Shown piece by piece: positions 5,823 to 7,244 of a stretch of 7,244 nucleotides of DNA. Each line of letters begins with the position of its first letter. Position 1 is the stretch's first letter. The DNA is from Nitrospirota bacterium (GTDB lineage: Bacteria > Nitrospirota > CAKKRA01 > 9FT-COMBO-42-15). The position numbers and the translations under genes were made by a program. Under the pieces are notes generated by a model, which worked only from the letters and a program-made list of their open reading frames with translations, did not search any database and was not told where the DNA came from. The DNA lies in the NCBI GenBank assembly GCA_016214425.1, contig JACRON010000233.1, positions 1 through 7,244 of the forward strand, given 5' to 3'.

Positions 5823-5913
5823 AAGACATTAAAGGTATGCCCTGATAATCTTTACCAATAGCCTCAACCCTTCCCCATCCGCCTCTTTAAGCAGGCTATT
5901 TAATGTCTTTTTT
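5823..5913 (+). terminator. Large nested inverted repeat with T-run after the PIN toxin
   Basis: A perfect 11-base inverted repeat, AAGACATTAAA (5823-5833) and TTTAATGTCTT (5899-5909), encloses a second perfect 8-base one, AATAGCCT (5857-5864) and AGGCTATT (5893-5900). A T6 run occupies 5908-5913. The loop is long for a standard terminator, but position three bases after the toxin stop and the T-run fit transcript termination. Confidence 0.5.
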
Positions 5914-6021
5914 AACAAATATATACCCCAGTTCAATGGTGATGCTATTTATCCACCTAAAAAAAGAATAGCAGGTGGCTGATTGGTCAAAAGCATCTAA
6001 GGCCTTTTTGCTTATGCTCAT
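5829..6021 (-). pseudogene. Possible frameshifted 63-residue gene
   Basis: On the minus strand ATG 6021 opens a 41-codon frame (MSISKKALDAFDQSATCYSF...) ending at 5896-5898. Just before that stop lies an A6 run (5913-5908 on this strand). Shifting frame there continues with KTLNSLLKEADGEGLRLL to a stop at 5829-5831, a segment that looks protein-like and helical. Removing one A would give a continuous 63-residue protein. I do not recognise the product; the tail vaguely resembles the C-terminal helices of small regulators. It is antisense to and overlaps the hairpin after the PIN toxin. It could be a decayed gene, a sequencing error, or chance. Confidence 0.35.
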
Positions 6022-6106
6022 TTGGACTGAAACAGTATAATACTAAGCGGGCAGCATACAGCGTATACCTTAGTTCTGATCGCCAAAAATTTTTTCCTAT
6101 CTACTC

Positions 6107-6179
6107 GCGGTTGGACTGACAGAGCGTATCTGAAGTCCAGCCGGGGCGAACGTAGTGAGCCGCAAAGCTCGTGTTAGGC
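6107..6179. other. GC-rich multi-stem region ending in GTTAGGC
   Basis: GGTTGGACT (6109-6117) pairs with AGTCCAGCC (6134-6142) with one G-T pair; inside, CAGA (6120-6123) pairs with TCTG (6129-6132). GCGG (6107-6110) can pair with CCGC (6160-6163) instead, and GGC..GCC (6145-6161) closes a small second loop. The right end GTTAGGC (6173-6179) matches the integron attC core GTTRRRY, but no matching RYYYAAC partner is found on the left, so attC is not claimed. The block is GC-rich within AT-rich surroundings. Confidence 0.4.
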
Positions 6180-6189
6180 GTAGTGCGTG

Positions 6190-6318
6190 CTACCATCCAC
6201 ACAAATCTCGCTTACTGTTTCTAAAAAATATGTCCTTGCCCATTTTTTCTTTTGAGATCGGACCAGCATGGAATTTGGGTCTGGGCACATAGATCTGGGA
6301 AAGTTCTGCATAACTCAT
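6190..6318 (-). CDS. Possible 42-residue reading frame or remnant, unrecognised
   Basis: ATG 6318 on the minus strand opens MSYAELSQIYVPRPKFHAGP... and stops at 6190-6192. The residue mix (balanced charges, several prolines and aromatics) looks more protein-like than random, but no ribosome binding site precedes the ATG and no family is recognised. It may be the tail of a decayed gene. It lies downstream of the DUF3592 gene on the same strand. Confidence 0.2.
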   Translation of the reverse strand: MSYAELSQIYVPRPKFHAGPISKEKMGKDIFFRNSKRDLCGW

Positions 6319-6319
6319 T

Positions 6320-6382
6320 GTAAGAATGAGATTCTTCGCTTCGTGGAGCTTACACTGAACGAAGTGAATGTGCTTCGTTCAG
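6320..6382. repeat. Double stem-loop of the dispersed CTGAACGAAG type
   Basis: The first arm pair is GTAAG (6320-6324) with CTTAC (6349-6353), with GAAT/ATTC inside. The second is a perfect 10-base inverted repeat, CTGAACGAAG (6355-6364) and CTTCGTTCAG (6373-6382). The words GATTCTTCGCTTCG and TTCGTTCAGAATGAC are typical of short intergenic repeats scattered through many bacterial genomes. Only one copy is in this window, so dispersion here is inferred. Confidence 0.6.
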
Positions 6383-6401
6383 AATGACAAACAGTCGTTT
6401 T

Positions 6402-6428
6402 GGGACAGCCTGGCTGTCCCTATTTTTT
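6402..6428 (+). terminator. Intrinsic terminator
   Basis: GGGACAGCC (6402-6410) and GGCTGTCCC (6412-6420) form a perfect hairpin followed by TATTTTTT (6421-6428). This is a textbook plus-strand rho-independent terminator. No plus-strand gene ends nearby, so it may act on read-through from the PIN module or belong to the adjacent repeat. On the minus strand the hairpin follows the DUF3592 stop but lacks a T-run. Confidence 0.7.
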
Positions 6429-6435
6429 GCCCAAT

Positions 6436-6900
6436 TTAATAATTTTTTAAAATAAAAAAAAGCCCTATTAAAACAATGAATACTCCAAAATAATAAAGTA
6501 TTCCAATTCCTTCCCCCTTTCTTTCTAAACAGGCGTTTTGAGGTTTTTTAGGATCATAATAAACATTTACAGATGCTTCTAAAGGATATTTATCGCACCG
6601 CTTAATAGCTCTATCCTTAAAACTTGTATCTAATTCACCCCCTATACAAATAGTTTCGCCTTTATATAATAACCCACCAATATAATAATCGTATTCAATA
6701 ATTGATTTGTATATAACACCTTCGTCTGAAGTATCTTTAATTACTTCCGAGTGTGTAATCTTTCCTTTTGTGATAGTCCAAGAAAGGCTCTCCTTAATTT
6801 TTTGTTTTAATTTATAATCGTAAATTATTAACGCAAAACCAATGCATATAAGGACTAATCCCACAAAATTAATATTTAAAGAATTAAGTATAGGATTCAT
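6436..6900 (-). CDS. DUF3592 membrane protein
   Basis: The 154-residue protein has membrane helices at about 10-27 and 132-151, with a soluble domain of about 100 residues between them. That domain shows the DUF3592 pattern: SWTITKGKI.HSEV, then IIEYDYYIGGLLYKGETI, a KYPLEASVNVYYDPKKPQNACLE segment and the closing helix. The family is widespread and its function is not established; it is seen in many envelope-associated and accessory settings. ATG 6900 is the natural start because it precedes the first helix by nine residues; no good ribosome binding site is visible. The gene is markedly AT-rich compared with lysC and cimA and is the only confident minus-strand gene, both consistent with acquisition. 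Confidence 0.85.
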   Translation of the reverse strand: MNPILNSLNINFVGLVLICIGFALIIYDYKLKQKIKESLSWTITKGKITHSEVIKDTSDEGVIYKSIIEYDYYIGGLLYKGETICIGGELDTSFKDRAIKRCDKYPLEASVNVYYDPKKPQNACLERKGEGIGILYYFGVFIVLIGLFFILKNY

Positions 6901-6927
6901 AGTTTTTCTTTATCATCCTGCCTGCAA

Positions 6928-7027
6928 TGGCGTATAACTTGTTCATATCCGAGCTATTTCGCTTTTTGTCCTGTCTTGGGATTATAGACGAAGTATTTCG
7001 TTTATCCCAGCTCTATCTGAAGCGCCA
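6928..7027. other. 100-bp nested imperfect palindrome upstream of the DUF3592 gene
   Basis: Arms nest in order: TGGCG (6928-6932) with CGCCA (7023-7027), GAGCT (6951-6955) with AGCTC (7009-7013), TGGGAT (6977-6982) with ATCCCA (7004-7009), and ACGAA (6988-6992) with TTCGT (6997-7001). Read on the minus strand the left end is GTTATACGCC, close to but not matching the attC core. TATCTGAAG is shared with the structured block at 6107-6179. The rest of 6901-7195 shows no gene. Confidence 0.45.
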
Positions 7028-7195
7028 GAAATCCCCTGCTACTGCTCTTGCTGCTACATGCTAAGCGAATTAAATCACACTTTTTATAGACTGTCAAGAA
7101 GACCGTAGAAAATCTGCGATAATGTCACAAAGTAGCTAAAGGAATTGTTTCTAATCTCCCTGTGGTATAGAATGCCAGAAAGGGGGGGGCTAAAG

Positions 7196-7244
7196 ATGAG
7201 TATGGAGGGCATAACAGCAACAGGCAGCGAGAAGGTGCGTAAGC
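7196..7244 (+). CDS. N-terminal start of a possible group II intron reverse transcriptase, cut by the window edge
   Basis: The frame opens MSMEGITATGSEKVRK and runs off the right end after 16 codons. 'GS.KVRKLQ' is a frequent N-terminal motif of group II intron reverse transcriptase/maturases, and ITATGSEKVRK resembles that opening; with 16 residues this is a suggestion only. A run of eight G (7182-7189) lies six bases before the ATG and would serve as ribosome binding site. ATG 7202 is an alternative start. The ~290 bases between the DUF3592 start and this ATG are too short to hold the usual 5' intron RNA domains, so either those domains are absent or the call is wrong. Confidence 0.4.
   Translation, partial: MSMEGITATGSEKVRK

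Noticed and set aside
1..7244. CRISPR arrays, tRNA or rRNA genes
   Set aside because: No regularly spaced direct repeats, cloverleaf pattern or rRNA-like segments were seen.

Overview
The window (7244 bases, moderate GC) reads as a chromosomal segment from an anaerobe-type bacterium. The gene order of a phosphoglycerate-mutase-like protein, aspartokinase and citramalate synthase, then an RseC-like membrane protein, fits Nitrospirota or Geobacter-like Desulfobacterota. This lineage call is inference from gene order and protein style; no marker gene is present to settle it.

Bases 1-3253 are a compact plus-strand amino-acid operon. It holds the C-terminal end of an ApgM-family protein (often a proposed homoserine kinase in this context), aspartokinase with two ACT domains (lysC), and (R)-citramalate synthase (cimA), which starts one base after the lysC stop. 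Together they cover the entry to the aspartate family and the threonine-independent entry to isoleucine. lysC carries a near-ideal internal ribosome binding site and in-frame ATG at 1204, just where beta subunits of alpha2beta2 aspartokinases begin. An RseC/MucC-family membrane protein follows at 3399-3830. Two copies of one ~127-bp imperfect palindrome begin exactly at the stop codons of the ApgM-like gene and of cimA. Their cores are nearly identical, but their outer arms differ between copies and pair only within each copy.

From about 3831 onward the character changes to small, independently promoted accessory units. They are a RelE/ParE toxin-antitoxin pair behind a perfect TTGACA-17-TATAAT promoter, an unrecognised two-helix membrane protein (4569-5027), and a VapBC-like antitoxin/PIN toxin pair (5169-5820). 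A 615-bp stretch without a confident gene follows; it has hairpins, a terminator and minus-strand reading-frame remnants. A minus-strand DUF3592 membrane protein lies at 6436-6900. The last 49 bases open a reading frame that resembles the N terminus of a group II intron reverse transcriptase, cut by the window edge.

The first half is ordinary core metabolism. The second half looks like an accessory island with two toxin-antitoxin modules, membrane proteins, structured GC-rich junctions and a possible retroelement. No rRNA, tRNA or CRISPR array was seen. No wholly new system is demonstrated; the best leads are the stop-codon-anchored palindrome pair, the internal lysC start and the structured junctions of the accessory part.
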